The translations under genes were made by a program, and so were the position numbers. The notes beneath the pieces are model-generated. The model was not told the DNA's origin, ran no database searches, and saw nothing but the letters and a program-made list of their open reading frames with translations. Positions 8,501 to 14,994 of a stretch of 38,963 bases of DNA are shown here, piece after piece; the stretch's first letter is position 1; each line of letters opens with the position of its first letter. The stretch comes from JAYFRE01 sp034926235 (GTDB lineage Bacteria; Pseudomonadota; Alphaproteobacteria; Rhodospirillales; Magnetospirillaceae), in NCBI GenBank assembly GCA_034926235.1, contig JAYFRE010000075.1:1-38963 (forward strand), written 5' to 3'.

Positions 8501-9191
8501 AGAAATTGGTGCCTGTGCCCGAACCGTATTTGAACAATCGGGCTTCGCGCACCCACAGATCCATGATGCCGTCATCATTGACCAGATCGTCCGCGACGGA
8601 CTGGATGAAGCAGGCATGAGGTTGCGGCCGCCGATAGGCGCTGTCCGAACGCACGACCTCGCCGGATTGGGGATCGACGTAATAATGCCCCTGGCTGGGG
8701 CCATCGATGCCATAGGCCCAGAATAGGCCGGTATTGAACCATTGTGGGCTGTTAGGCGCGCCCATCTGCCGGCATAACATGACGCGCATTTCGTCGAAGA
8801 AGGCCCGGGCGTCTTCCTCGCTGTCAAAATAACCGCCTTTCCAGCCCCAATAGGTCCAGGCGCCGGCCATGCGGTCGAAAACCTGCTTGGCCGAGGATTC
8901 TCCGCCTTTCGGCGCGTTCTTGTCCGCAGGCTCTTTGCGCCACAGCCAGGCGGGCATGCCGTCTTCAGGTACGGGGCGCAAGGCGGCGGAATCAGGCACG
9001 CCGGCGCGGCGGAAATATTTTTGCGCCAGAACGTCGCAGGCGACCTGGGACCAATCCGCGGGCGCTTCGATGTCCTCTTGCGCGAAAACGACCGATCCAT
9101 TCGGGTTGCGGATATGGCTCGACGTGGTGCAAAAGACGATGCCGTCATAAGGAGATTGGCCGGGGATGGTGAAGTGCCGCTGAATACGCAT
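5583..9191 (-). CDS. nrdJ: Vitamin B12-dependent (class II) ribonucleotide reductase NrdJ
   Basis: 1202 residues, the long alphaproteobacterial form. It reduces ribonucleotides to deoxyribonucleotides using adenosylcobalamin to generate the thiyl radical, with or without oxygen. It begins M-R-I-Q-R-H-F-T with the family's G-Q-S-P-Y pattern and carries S-P-Q-W-F-N-T-G, the N-P-C-S-E active-site finger loop and an A-P-T-G-T-I-G phosphate-binding loop. The last 30 residues form a cysteine-rich tail (C-S-E-C, C-M-K-C and a terminal C-S), the usual zinc/redox-relay end. A 26-residue upstream extension was rejected: the ATG at 9191 has an AGGAAA ribosome site and matches family N-termini. Two NrdR-like boxes lie upstream. 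No adenosylcobalamin riboswitch was recognised. Confidence 0.96.
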   Translation of the reverse strand: MRIQRHFTIPGQSPYDGIVFCTTSSHIRNPNGSVVFAQEDIEAPADWSQVACDVLAQKYFRRAGVPDSAALRPVPEDGMPAWLWRKEPADKNAPKGGESSAKQVFDRMAGAWTYWGWKGGYFDSEEDARAFFDEMRVMLCRQMGAPNSPQWFNTGLFWAYGIDGPSQGHYYVDPQSGEVVRSDSAYRRPQPHACFIQSVADDLVNDDGIMDLWVREARLFKYGSGTGTNFSTLRGENEPLAGGGKSSGLMSFLTIGDRAAGAIKSGGTTRRAAKMVILNADHPDIEDFIDWKLVEEQKVAALAAGSRLTRQALEAITAAMADWDGDAASAGRFDPKTNKVLKKAVLAARKAQIPEAVIQRRIRFAQQGRAEKPFPLFDTDWDGPAYGTVSGQNSNNTVRVDDAFLRAVEEDGPWALIRRTDGGVAKTLRARDLWERIAEAAWACADPGLQFDTTINEWHTCPKSGRINASNPCSEYMFLDDTACNLASLNLVAFLDERSKFDIKGFQHAVRLWTMVLDISVLMAQFPSRRIAELSDRFRTLGLGFANIGGLLMASGLSYDSPEGRAYCGALSALMTGAAYATSAEMAANLGAFSGYAENAPDMLRVIRNHRRAVQGESGGYEGLSMPPQPLDVTHCPDMVLAAAARAAWDEALAQGEAHGFRNAQVSVIAPTGTIGLVMDCDTTGIEPDFALVKFKKLAGGGYFKIINRLVPRALERLGYAPSAIEAILRHALGHGTLKDAPHINHQSLRAKGFDAAALKRIEDALPSAFDLSFIFNKDTLGERFCIETLKLSPAQLTDFRFDMLQALGFTKTEIDAANLYATGTMTLEGAPGLSSAHLPVFDCANPCGRTGTRVLPVSSHILMMAAAQPFISGAISKTINMPNAATIADCQNAYLQSWRLGLKAVALYRDGSKLSQPLQAVLLDDDGTLAEDLADRPQAERASIVAERIVERVIAQGRRRLPERRKGYTQKAIVGGHKVYLRTGEYEDGKLGEIFIDMHKEGAAFRAMANNFAIAISIGLQYGVPLEEFVEAFTFVRFEPSGIVEGNAAIKMATSIIDYIFRELAVSYLGRTDLAHVAPADLTPDTMGRGNSEGSLTSGNLGAVVERLTSRGYVRSSNLLVLKGGLAAASAPTTATPAPSTSAIPNAQEMIRDFDAQSERIREAHLKGYEGDACSECGNFTLVRSGTCMKCNSCGSTSGCS

Positions 9192-9331
9192 GAAAAATTT
9201 CCTGCTGTTCGGGCGCGGACGGGGACGCAAAGGCTTTTCCCCAAAGGCTCGAAGCCCTTTCCGGGACAATAAATATGGTGTCGAAACGTCGTGTGAACAA
9301 CATCCAGCCTAAATCAGAGGGGAGACTCCAT

Positions 9332-9347
9332 CAACCATATTTAGTGA
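9332..9347 (-). promoter_or_regulatory. NrdR-like box 1
   Basis: Read on the nrdJ strand the site is TCACTAAATATGGTTG, matching the remembered 16-base NrdR consensus acaCwAtATaTwgtgt at 11 positions. Its centre is 31 bases from box 2, the usual three-turn spacing of paired NrdR boxes. NrdR is an ATP/dATP-sensing zinc-finger repressor of ribonucleotide reductase genes. Confidence 0.6.
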
Positions 9348-9362
9348 TATAAAGCTTTTGGA

Positions 9363-9378
9363 ACACATCATATAGGGT
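9363..9378 (-). promoter_or_regulatory. NrdR-like box 2
   Basis: On the nrdJ strand the site is ACCCTATATGATGTGT, matching the NrdR consensus at 13 of 16 positions with the CTATAT core intact. Together with box 1, centred 31 bases away on the same face of the helix, it makes NrdR control of nrdJ likely. Confidence 0.65.
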
Positions 9379-9506
9379 GCTTCATGTCGCAGTGACGGTT
9401 TCAGCGATCAAGAACGGCCTGCCCACTGGACGGGCGGGGCCGCTTTTGCCATAGTCGGCCTTGCGGGGGCGGAGTGATTTTTGGCTTTCGCTCGCAAGGA
9501 TTCGAT

Positions 9507-9854
9507 ATGACCGTTGCTACCGTCCTTTTCACCTGCCTCGCCGGCCGCCTGGTCGGCCGGGACGAAATGGGCAACCGCTATTACGCCGAACGCCGGCCCA
9601 AAGCGGGCCGGATGGAGCGGCGTTGGGTTCTTTATGCCGGGAAAGACGAAGGCTCGAGCGTGACGCCGGCGTGGCATGGCTGGCTGCACCATACGCTGGA
9701 CGCGCCGTTGGACCTGTCGGATGCCCCGTCCTGGGTCAAGCCTCACCAGCCCAACCAAACGGGAACCGAGGGGGCCTATCATCCTCCCGGCGATCCGCAT
9801 CATGGCGGGACGCGCCCGCATGCGACGGGAGATTACGAATCATGGCGTCCATGA
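9507..9854 (+). CDS. NDUFA12 family NADH:ubiquinone oxidoreductase accessory subunit
   Basis: 115 residues. Hallmarks are G-R-L-V-G-R-D-E-M-G-N-R-Y-Y (about 13-26), R-R-W-V-L-Y, W-H-G-W-L-H-H and H-Q-P-N-Q-T-G-T near the end. This is the small complex I accessory subunit typical of alphaproteobacteria and mitochondria, bound on the peripheral arm at the cytoplasmic side. An 11-residue upstream extension was dropped: ATG 9507 has AAGGA six bases upstream and fits the family start. It leads a four-gene strand with two MCE proteins and DUF2155; the next reading frame overlaps or closely follows its stop. Confidence 0.93.
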   Translation: MTVATVLFTCLAGRLVGRDEMGNRYYAERRPKAGRMERRWVLYAGKDEGSSVTPAWHGWLHHTLDAPLDLSDAPSWVKPHQPNQTGTEGAYHPPGDPHHGGTRPHATGDYESWRP

Positions 9855-9880
9855 CAGCGCTTTGCCAGGAGATTAGGGGC

Positions 9881-10366
9881 GTGACGAGTTCGGCCCGCGA
9901 TGCGGCGATCGGTTTTTTTGTGCTGCTTCTGGGAGCGGCGCTGTTGGCCTTCACTTATGGCGCGAACAGCCGCCGCGCCGAGAACGAAGGCTATAATCTT
10001 CTGGCCAGCTTCAACCGCGCCGACGGCATCTCCGTGGGCAGTCAGGTCCGGCTGGCCGGGGTGCCGGTGGGGCATGTCGTTGCCCAGGATCTGGACCCCC
10101 GCTATCGCGCCGTCCTGACCCTGCATGTGGCGAAAGACGTGGCTCTGCCCCTGGACAGTTCAGCCATGATTCACACCGATGGTCTTCTGGGGGAGAAATT
10201 CATTGCTCTGCAGCCCGGCGGGGACGAAAACAATCTGGCGCCGGGGCAGCGCTTCCGCTACACGCAGGATTCCCTGAACGTCTCCGATCTTTTGGAGATG
10301 ATCATCGCGCAGGGCAAGGCGCGGCGCGCTGCCAGTTCGCAATCGGATTCGACCGAGAAACCCTGA
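9881..10366 (+). CDS. MlaD-like MCE domain protein (first of a tandem pair)
   Basis: 161 residues from GTG 9881. One N-terminal membrane helix (I-G-F-F-V-L-L-L-G-A-A-L-L) is followed by a single MCE domain: F-x-x-A-D-G-I-S-V-G-S-Q-V-R-L-A-G-V-P-V-G and, later, G-L-L-G-E-K-F-I-A-L. MlaD forms a periplasmic hexameric ring that handles phospholipids with the MlaFEB transporter. Start is uncertain: GTG 9881 has AGGAG nine bases upstream, while ATG 9842 or 9851 (overlapping the NDUFA12 stop) would add 10-13 residues before the helix. No mlaE, mlaF or mlaC is beside it, so the transporter must be elsewhere. It is more divergent than the next copy. Confidence 0.85.
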   Translation: MTSSARDAAIGFFVLLLGAALLAFTYGANSRRAENEGYNLLASFNRADGISVGSQVRLAGVPVGHVVAQDLDPRYRAVLTLHVAKDVALPLDSSAMIHTDGLLGEKFIALQPGGDENNLAPGQRFRYTQDSLNVSDLLEMIIAQGKARRAASSQSDSTEKP

Positions 10367-10381
10367 AGGAACGAAAAAGCC

Positions 10382-10849
10382 ATGGGTAGGCATATCATCG
10401 AAACCATCATGGGCGCGGTTGTCCTTCTGGTCGCCGGCTTCTTCCTGTTTTTTGCCTATTCCCAGGCCGATCTCGGCACGGTGAAGGGCTACAAGATCAA
10501 GACCGTCTTCGCCAGCGTCGGCGGTCTGGCCAATGGCGCGGATGTCCGCATCAGCGGTATCAAGGTCGGCACGGTTCTGTCCCAGGTGATCGATCCCCAG
10601 ACTTTCCAGGCCGAGGTGGCTTTGTCCATTCGCCCGGACGTGCATCTGCCCCAGGATAGCGAGGCGATCATCGACAGCGAAGGATTGCTGGGCGGCAAGT
10701 TTGTCAAGCTGATCCCTGGCCGTAGCACCGTGGCGTTGGAAGAGGGCGGCACGCTCGAACACACGCGCAGCTACCGGTCGCTGGAAGAAATGGTGGGTGA
10801 CATCATCTTTCTCGCCACCGACAGCGGATCGGGGGGCGGCTCTAAGTGA
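10382..10849 (+). CDS. mlaD: Outer-membrane lipid asymmetry protein MlaD (second MCE protein)
   Basis: 155 residues. It starts M-G-R-H-I-I-E-T-I-M-G-A-V-V, the usual MlaD membrane anchor. The MCE domain follows, with G-L-A-N-G-A-D-V-R-I-S-G-I-K-V-G at about residues 48-63, then S-E-G-L-L-G-G-K-F-V-K-L and a glycine/serine-rich tail. It acts in the periplasm as the lipid-binding ring of the Mla retrograde phospholipid system. It lies 15 bases after the first MCE gene, with a purine-rich AAGGAACG ribosome site, and its stop overlaps the DUF2155 start (TGATG). This copy matches canonical MlaD better than its upstream partner. Confidence 0.9.
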   Translation: MGRHIIETIMGAVVLLVAGFFLFFAYSQADLGTVKGYKIKTVFASVGGLANGADVRISGIKVGTVLSQVIDPQTFQAEVALSIRPDVHLPQDSEAIIDSEGLLGGKFVKLIPGRSTVALEEGGTLEHTRSYRSLEEMVGDIIFLATDSGSGGGSK

Positions 10850-11241
10850 TGCGTCGTGGCGCGACAGTGCTGGTTTGGGCTGCAATGGCGGCTGGAACCT
10901 GGGCCGCATTGCCGGCCAAGGCCGCCGATCTGGTGTTCGACACGGCTATTTTGCAAGGCATGGACAAGGTCACCGGTCGGGTGATGACGATCGAGGCCCC
11001 GGTGGGCAGCCCGGTGCGTTTCGGCACGCTTGAGATCGTGGTGCGCACCTGTCGCAAGCATCCGCCCGAAGAGCAGCCCGAGGCTGCGGCCTTCCTGGAT
11101 GTCTGGGAAATCAAGACCGGTGCGGCGGCGGAAGATCTGTTCAGGGGTTGGATGTTCGCGTCCAGCCCGGCGCTGTCGGCGCTGGAACAGCCCGTCTATG
11201 ACATCTGGGTCTTGGATTGCGAGAATAGCTCGCCGAAGTGA
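10849..11241 (+). CDS. DUF2155 domain periplasmic protein
   Basis: 130 residues with a signal peptide ending around A-K-A-A (residues 18-24). The family pattern follows: a L-Q-G-M-D-K-V-T-G-R segment, F-G-T-L-E-I-V-V-R-T-C, then a central acidic linker and F-x-G-W-M-F-A-S-S-P-A-L-S-A-L-E-x-P-V-Y-D-I-W-V. DUF2155 proteins are conserved in alphaproteobacteria beside aat and NDUFA12; their function is unknown. Here it closes the NDUFA12-MCE-MCE run, but aat lies 15 kb away. A GTG one codon earlier (10846) is a possible alternative start. Confidence 0.88.
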   Translation: MRRGATVLVWAAMAAGTWAALPAKAADLVFDTAILQGMDKVTGRVMTIEAPVGSPVRFGTLEIVVRTCRKHPPEEQPEAAAFLDVWEIKTGAAAEDLFRGWMFASSPALSALEQPVYDIWVLDCENSSPK

Positions 11242-11273
11242 TCCGATAAGAGAATCGCGTCCATCCGGACGGA

Positions 11274-11294
11274 CTGGCGGGAAGACCCGGCCAG
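11274..11294. terminator. Hairpin between convergent DUF2155 and dehydrogenase genes
   Basis: CTGGCGGG (11274-11281) pairs with CCCGGCCAG (11286-11294) with one bulged base and a 4-base AAGA loop. There is no U-tract, so it may only stabilise 3' ends. It sits in the 84-base convergent gap. Confidence 0.35.
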
Positions 11295-11325
11295 CCCTTC
11301 CGGAATGGAAACGGCCCTGCCGTGA

Positions 11326-12201
11326 TCAGGCGGGGTTCAGCGCCTTGTAGGCGCGGATGACCTGGCTGTCGTCCTTTTTGCCGTGGCCCATGCCCGAAGC
11401 CGCCAGATACATCTGATGCGCTGCCGCCGCTAAAGGCAGGGCCGCCTTGGATTCGCGCCCGGCGTCGAGCACGATGCTCAAATCCTTGACGAAGATGTCC
11501 ACCTGGGCGGTCACGATCGGATCGCTTTCCAGCATGCGCGGCCCGCGGTCGTTCAGCATCCACGAAGCCGCCGCCGAGCCGCCGACGATCTCCAGGATCG
11601 TCTTTTGGTCGAGATGAGCCTTGGCGGCGAGGCTGAGCGCTTCCGCCGCGACTGCGATATGTACGCCGCACAAAAGCTGGTTGATCATCTTGGCCATGGC
11701 GCCTTGGCCGAAGCTTTCACCCACATGATAGATCTTCTTGCCCATGGCTTCGAAGGCGGGGAGCAGGGCGTCGAAGGTGGCCTTGGGTGCTGCGGCCATG
11801 ATCGACAGGGTGCCGGCGATGGCTCCGGCCATGCCGCCCGATATCGGACAATCGATGAAGCGGCGTCCGGCGGCTTCGACCCGCGCACCCAGTTCGGCGA
11901 CCTGTCCGGGTGGGCAGGTGGCCATCAGGGCGACGATGGCCCCCTTCGGCAGGGCGTCGAGCGCGCCGTCGCCGAACAGGATGTTTTCCGCCTGCTGGGC
12001 ATTGACGACCACCAGCAGCAGCGCTTCGGCGTCACGGGCCGCTTCAGCGGCCGAGAGGGCGGCCTTGCCGCCATCCTTGGCCAGGGCTTCCGCCGCTTCC
12101 GGACGGATGTCGTAGCCGGTCACCGAAAAGCCCTTTTGCAGAAGATTGCGGGCCATCGCGGCCCCCATGGCGCCGAGACCGATAAAGCCGATATTTTTCA
12201 T
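11326..12201 (-). CDS. Beta-hydroxyacid dehydrogenase, L-threonate dehydrogenase (LtnD)-like
   Basis: 291 residues. N-terminal Rossmann domain with G-L-G-A-M-G at 8-13, then the family motif C-P-I-S-G-G-M-A-G-A (about 118-127) and the catalytic lysine in A-M-A-K-M-I-N-Q-L-L (Lys171). The stretches N-A-Q-Q-A-E-N-I-L-F-G, S-W-M-L-N-D-R and the terminal K-K-D-D-S-Q-V-I-R resemble L-threonate dehydrogenases more than classical 3-hydroxyisobutyrate dehydrogenases. It would oxidise a 2- or 3-hydroxyacid with NAD. It follows the LysR gene on the same strand after 159 bases and has an AGGGGGAG ribosome site. No kinase or isomerase of the threonate pathway is beside it, so the substrate is unproven. 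Confidence 0.82.
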   Translation of the reverse strand: MKNIGFIGLGAMGAAMARNLLQKGFSVTGYDIRPEAAEALAKDGGKAALSAAEAARDAEALLLVVVNAQQAENILFGDGALDALPKGAIVALMATCPPGQVAELGARVEAAGRRFIDCPISGGMAGAIAGTLSIMAAAPKATFDALLPAFEAMGKKIYHVGESFGQGAMAKMINQLLCGVHIAVAAEALSLAAKAHLDQKTILEIVGGSAAASWMLNDRGPRMLESDPIVTAQVDIFVKDLSIVLDAGRESKAALPLAAAAHQMYLAASGMGHGKKDDSQVIRAYKALNPA

Positions 12202-12360
12202 CTTTCTGAGACTCCCCCTATTGAATGGCGAGGCAATCCGGCCGGGTCTGCCGATAGCGATTGCCTTCTCTTTATGTCCAATATCCGATGGAACCTATAT
12301 ACCGCAAAGGATCGCGTTCCTCATCGCGGATGTGCGTTTTTTCTCATGCCGCCGCGGCGG

Positions 12361-13284
12361 TTAGACCGCTTTCGCGCCGGGGAATGGTTCGGGAAGGAAC
12401 AAGGCCCGTTCGTTGCGGACTTCCCTGGTCAGGAAATCTGTCATGGCGCGCAGGCGCGCGGTATGGCGCAGATCGGAATGGACCACCAGCCAGAATTCGC
12501 GGATGACACGGATTTCAGCCGGGAAAAGGCGGACCAGACCGGGTTCCGGATCGGCCATGAAGCAGGGCAGCACGCACAATCCCGCCCCTTCGCGCGTCGC
12601 GGCGAGCTGGGTCAAGATGTTGGAGGTGCGGAATTTGGGCACGATGCCTTTTTCCACCTCTTCGAGATAGGCATGGGTGACGGTCGGCAAGAGGTCCTGG
12701 ATATAGCCGATGAAGGGATGGGCAGGGATGTCGTCCTGCCGTTCGATCGGGGCATGCCGGTCGAGATAGTGTTTTGCCGCATAAAGGCCGAGTTCGTACT
12801 CGGTCAGTTTGTGGGTGTGCAGAGGACCTTCCCTGGGGCAGAAATTGACGATCGCCATCTCGGCTTCGCGCTTGTTCAGCCGCACCACCTGGGGGTTGGC
12901 GATCAATTCGATCTCGAGATCGGGGTGCGCGCTAGCGAAGCGGCCGATGCGCGGGGCGAGGAAGCATGTGCCGAATCCTTCCGGCGAACCAATTCGGATC
13001 GAGCCGGACAAGCTTAAGATGCGGTCAGCCAGTTGCGTCTGGATGCCGACGGATATGCGTTCGACCTCTTCGGCCTGGGCAACCAGCCATTCGCCTGCGG
13101 CGGTAAGGCTGTATCCAGCCGGGTGACGATCGAACAGCCGCGTCTCCAGAGCGGATTCAAGCCGGGCGATCTGCCGGCTGAGCGTCGAATGATCGATGTT
13201 CAAGCTCTGGGCGGCGACGGTCAGGCGACCGGCGCGGACGACGGCGAGAAACCCCCGCAGATCGCTCCAGTTGAAATCCTTCAT
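12361..13284 (-). CDS. LysR-family transcriptional regulator
   Basis: 307 residues. The N-terminal winged helix spans about residues 5-65, with L-R-G-F-L-A-V-V-R-A-G-R-L-T-V-A-A and S-T-L-S-R-Q-I-A-R-L-E-S-A-L. A substrate-binding-like effector domain follows from about 90. It starts M-K-D-F-N-W at 13284; a codon six residues earlier is also in frame but less typical. It is divergent from the DRL-like oxidoreductase, with a perfect palindrome in the gap, and upstream of the LtnD-like gene on the same strand. It probably controls both, with a metabolite of that pathway as co-inducer; the effector is unknown. Confidence 0.9.
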   Translation of the reverse strand: MKDFNWSDLRGFLAVVRAGRLTVAAQSLNIDHSTLSRQIARLESALETRLFDRHPAGYSLTAAGEWLVAQAEEVERISVGIQTQLADRILSLSGSIRIGSPEGFGTCFLAPRIGRFASAHPDLEIELIANPQVVRLNKREAEMAIVNFCPREGPLHTHKLTEYELGLYAAKHYLDRHAPIERQDDIPAHPFIGYIQDLLPTVTHAYLEEVEKGIVPKFRTSNILTQLAATREGAGLCVLPCFMADPEPGLVRLFPAEIRVIREFWLVVHSDLRHTARLRAMTDFLTREVRNERALFLPEPFPGAKAV

Positions 13285-13321
13285 ATGCGATGATTTGCAC
13301 AACCGAAGCCCTATTTCAACA

Positions 13322-13346
13322 ATGTACGGGGCGTATCGTCGTACAT
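13322..13346. promoter_or_regulatory. LysR-type operator candidate
   Basis: Perfect 7-base inverted repeat, ATGTACG (13322-13328) and CGTACAT (13340-13346), with an 11-base spacer. It contains the T-N11-A geometry typical of LysR recognition sites and lies 38 bases before the LysR start and 142 bases before the DRL-like start. Confidence 0.65.
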
Positions 13347-13487
13347 AAAATTTTCAGATACGTGCATTCCAGGACGAACGATCAGGGGGAAGGGCATCAT
13401 TGCGGGCCGCTGCCGGCGTACGACCTATGCGTTTCCTTCTCTGAATGGTGGCGGTCCTGCGCGAACAGAACGGACAGGAGGGGCGTG

Positions 13488-14837
13488 ATGAGTCTGTATG
13501 GAAAAATGCTCGAACGGGCGGCGCAGGGAAAACCGATCCGCATCGGTATGATTGGGGCCGGAAAATTCGGGGCCATGTTCCTGGCCCAGGCTCGGCGTCT
13601 TCCCGGCATGCATGTGGTGGCCATCGCGGATCTGGTGCCGGACAATGCTAAAACGAGCTTGGATCGCGTCGGATGGCGGCCCGAACAATATGCGGCCCAT
13701 TCCTTTGACGAGGCAATGCGGACAGGGGCGACCTTCATCACCGATAATTGGGAAGCGGTTGTCGCCTGTCCGGAAATCGAGGTCATCGTCGAATGCACCG
13801 GCAATCCTGTGGCCGCCGTTGAACATTGCCTGGCCTCGTACAAACACGCCAAGCATGTGGTCAATGTGACGGTCGAGGCCGATGCTTTTTGCGGCATGCT
13901 GCTATCCCGCCGGGCGGCCGAAGCGGGGGTGATCTACAGCCTTGCCTATGGCGACCAGCCCGCCATTGTCTGCGGATTGGTCGATTGGGCCAGAACCTGC
14001 GGCTTTCCTGTCGTCGCCGCCGGACGGGGCCATAAATGGCTGCCCAGCTATTTTGAATCCACGCCGGAGACGATCTGGGACTATTGGGGCGTGACGGCCG
14101 AGCAGGCCAAAATCGGCGGATTGAATCCAAAGATGTTCAACTCCTTCCTCGACGGTTCCAAGCCGGCCATCGAATCCACCGCGATCGCCAATGCCACGGG
14201 GCTTGAATCGCCCGAGGACGGGTTGAGCTTTCCGCCGGCATCGATCGACGAGTTGGCGGACATCCTCAGGCCGAAAAGCGACGGCGGTTTGCTGGAGAAA
14301 AAAGGGGTGGTCGAGGTGGTGTCGTCCCTGCGGCTGGACGGAACCCCGATCGAACCCAATATCCGCCAGGGCGTCTGGGTGTGCATCGAAGGCGATACGG
14401 AATATATCCGGCGCTGCTTCCACGAATATCAGGTGAAAACCGACAGCAGCGGCCGCTATGTCGTGATCTACCGGACCTGCCATCTCATCGGCCTGGAAGT
14501 CGGTCTGTCGGTAGCTTCGGTGTGTCTGCGGGGCGAGGCGACCGGATACTCGGTCTGCTTCAATGCCGACGTTGCGGCCACCGCCAAGCGCGATCTCAAA
14601 CCGGGTGAGATGCTGGATGGCGAAGGCGGCTACACGGTGTATGGCAAGCTATCCCCAGCCTCGAAATCGCTGGCGTCGGGCAATCTGCCGCTTGGGCTGG
14701 CCAGCAGGATCCCGGTCATACGGCCGGTGGCCAAGGGACAGTCGCTGACCTGGGACGATGTGCGGTGCGACGAACATTCGTCGGCTTATACACTGCGTAG
14801 AACGATGGAAGGGCTGGTGAAGGAAGGGATGTCCTAG
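13488..14837 (+). CDS. SAF-domain NAD(P)-dependent oxidoreductase of the DXR-like (DRL)/homoserine dehydrogenase-like family
   Basis: 449 residues. The N-terminus reads G-K-P-I-R-I-G-M-I-G-A-G-K-F-G, a Rossmann nucleotide site at about 15-28. E-C-T-G-N-P follows near 104-109, then an E-A-D segment, then G-D-Q-P-A-I-V near 150. The C-terminal third is a SAF domain (A-K-R-D-L-K-P-G-E-M-L, then L-P-L-G-L). This architecture matches my recollection of Brucella DRL, which replaces DXR in the first committed step of the MEP isoprenoid pathway. Paralogues of the family also act on other substrates, and adjacency to an LtnD-like dehydrogenase and a LysR regulator favours a catabolic role. ATG 13488 has a strong AGGAGGGG site; the frame is open further upstream but without comparable signal. 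Confidence 0.8.
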   Translation: MSLYGKMLERAAQGKPIRIGMIGAGKFGAMFLAQARRLPGMHVVAIADLVPDNAKTSLDRVGWRPEQYAAHSFDEAMRTGATFITDNWEAVVACPEIEVIVECTGNPVAAVEHCLASYKHAKHVVNVTVEADAFCGMLLSRRAAEAGVIYSLAYGDQPAIVCGLVDWARTCGFPVVAAGRGHKWLPSYFESTPETIWDYWGVTAEQAKIGGLNPKMFNSFLDGSKPAIESTAIANATGLESPEDGLSFPPASIDELADILRPKSDGGLLEKKGVVEVVSSLRLDGTPIEPNIRQGVWVCIEGDTEYIRRCFHEYQVKTDSSGRYVVIYRTCHLIGLEVGLSVASVCLRGEATGYSVCFNADVAATAKRDLKPGEMLDGEGGYTVYGKLSPASKSLASGNLPLGLASRIPVIRPVAKGQSLTWDDVRCDEHSSAYTLRRTMEGLVKEGMS

Positions 14838-14891
14838 GACGACTGCAGCTTTCGCGGCAATGGAGTCTTGATAAGGTGAGGATCGGGTAAT

Positions 14892-14916
14892 GGCGGGCGG
14901 TCAAGGACCGCCTGCC
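14892..14916. terminator. Strong hairpin between convergent DRL-like and acvB genes
   Basis: GGCGGGCGGTC (14892-14902) pairs with GACCGCCTGCC (14906-14916), an 11-base stem with one G-U pair and a 3-base loop. No U-run follows on either strand, so it may be a 3' stabiliser or Rho-assisted end rather than a classic terminator. Confidence 0.4.
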
Positions 14917-14994
14917 GGGCCGATGGTGGATTGGGCCAGGAGAGCCGTAAAAAGAAGAGAAGTCGTCAGAACGGCGGCGCTTCGGTAAAAGGGA

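Larger units (their letters stand above)
9192..9506. other. Divergent intergenic region between nrdJ and the NDUFA12 gene
   Basis: 315 bases without a gene. The right half is AT-rich and holds two NrdR-like boxes (9332-9347 and 9363-9378). The nrdJ leader contains a hairpin with AAAGGCT (9243-9249) pairing with AGCCCTTT (9253-9260), one base bulged. Exact promoters could not be fixed. The NDUFA12 gene has an AAGGA ribosome site at 9496-9500. Confidence 0.6.

Noticed and set aside
9192..9330. Adenosylcobalamin riboswitch before nrdJ
   Set aside because: The gene uses B12, but no B12-box core or matching fold was seen; only a small hairpin at 9243-9260.
11605..13017. 470-codon plus-strand frame over the LtnD-like and LysR genes
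   Set aside because: Antisense shadow spanning two real genes and their gap; composition typical of such frames.
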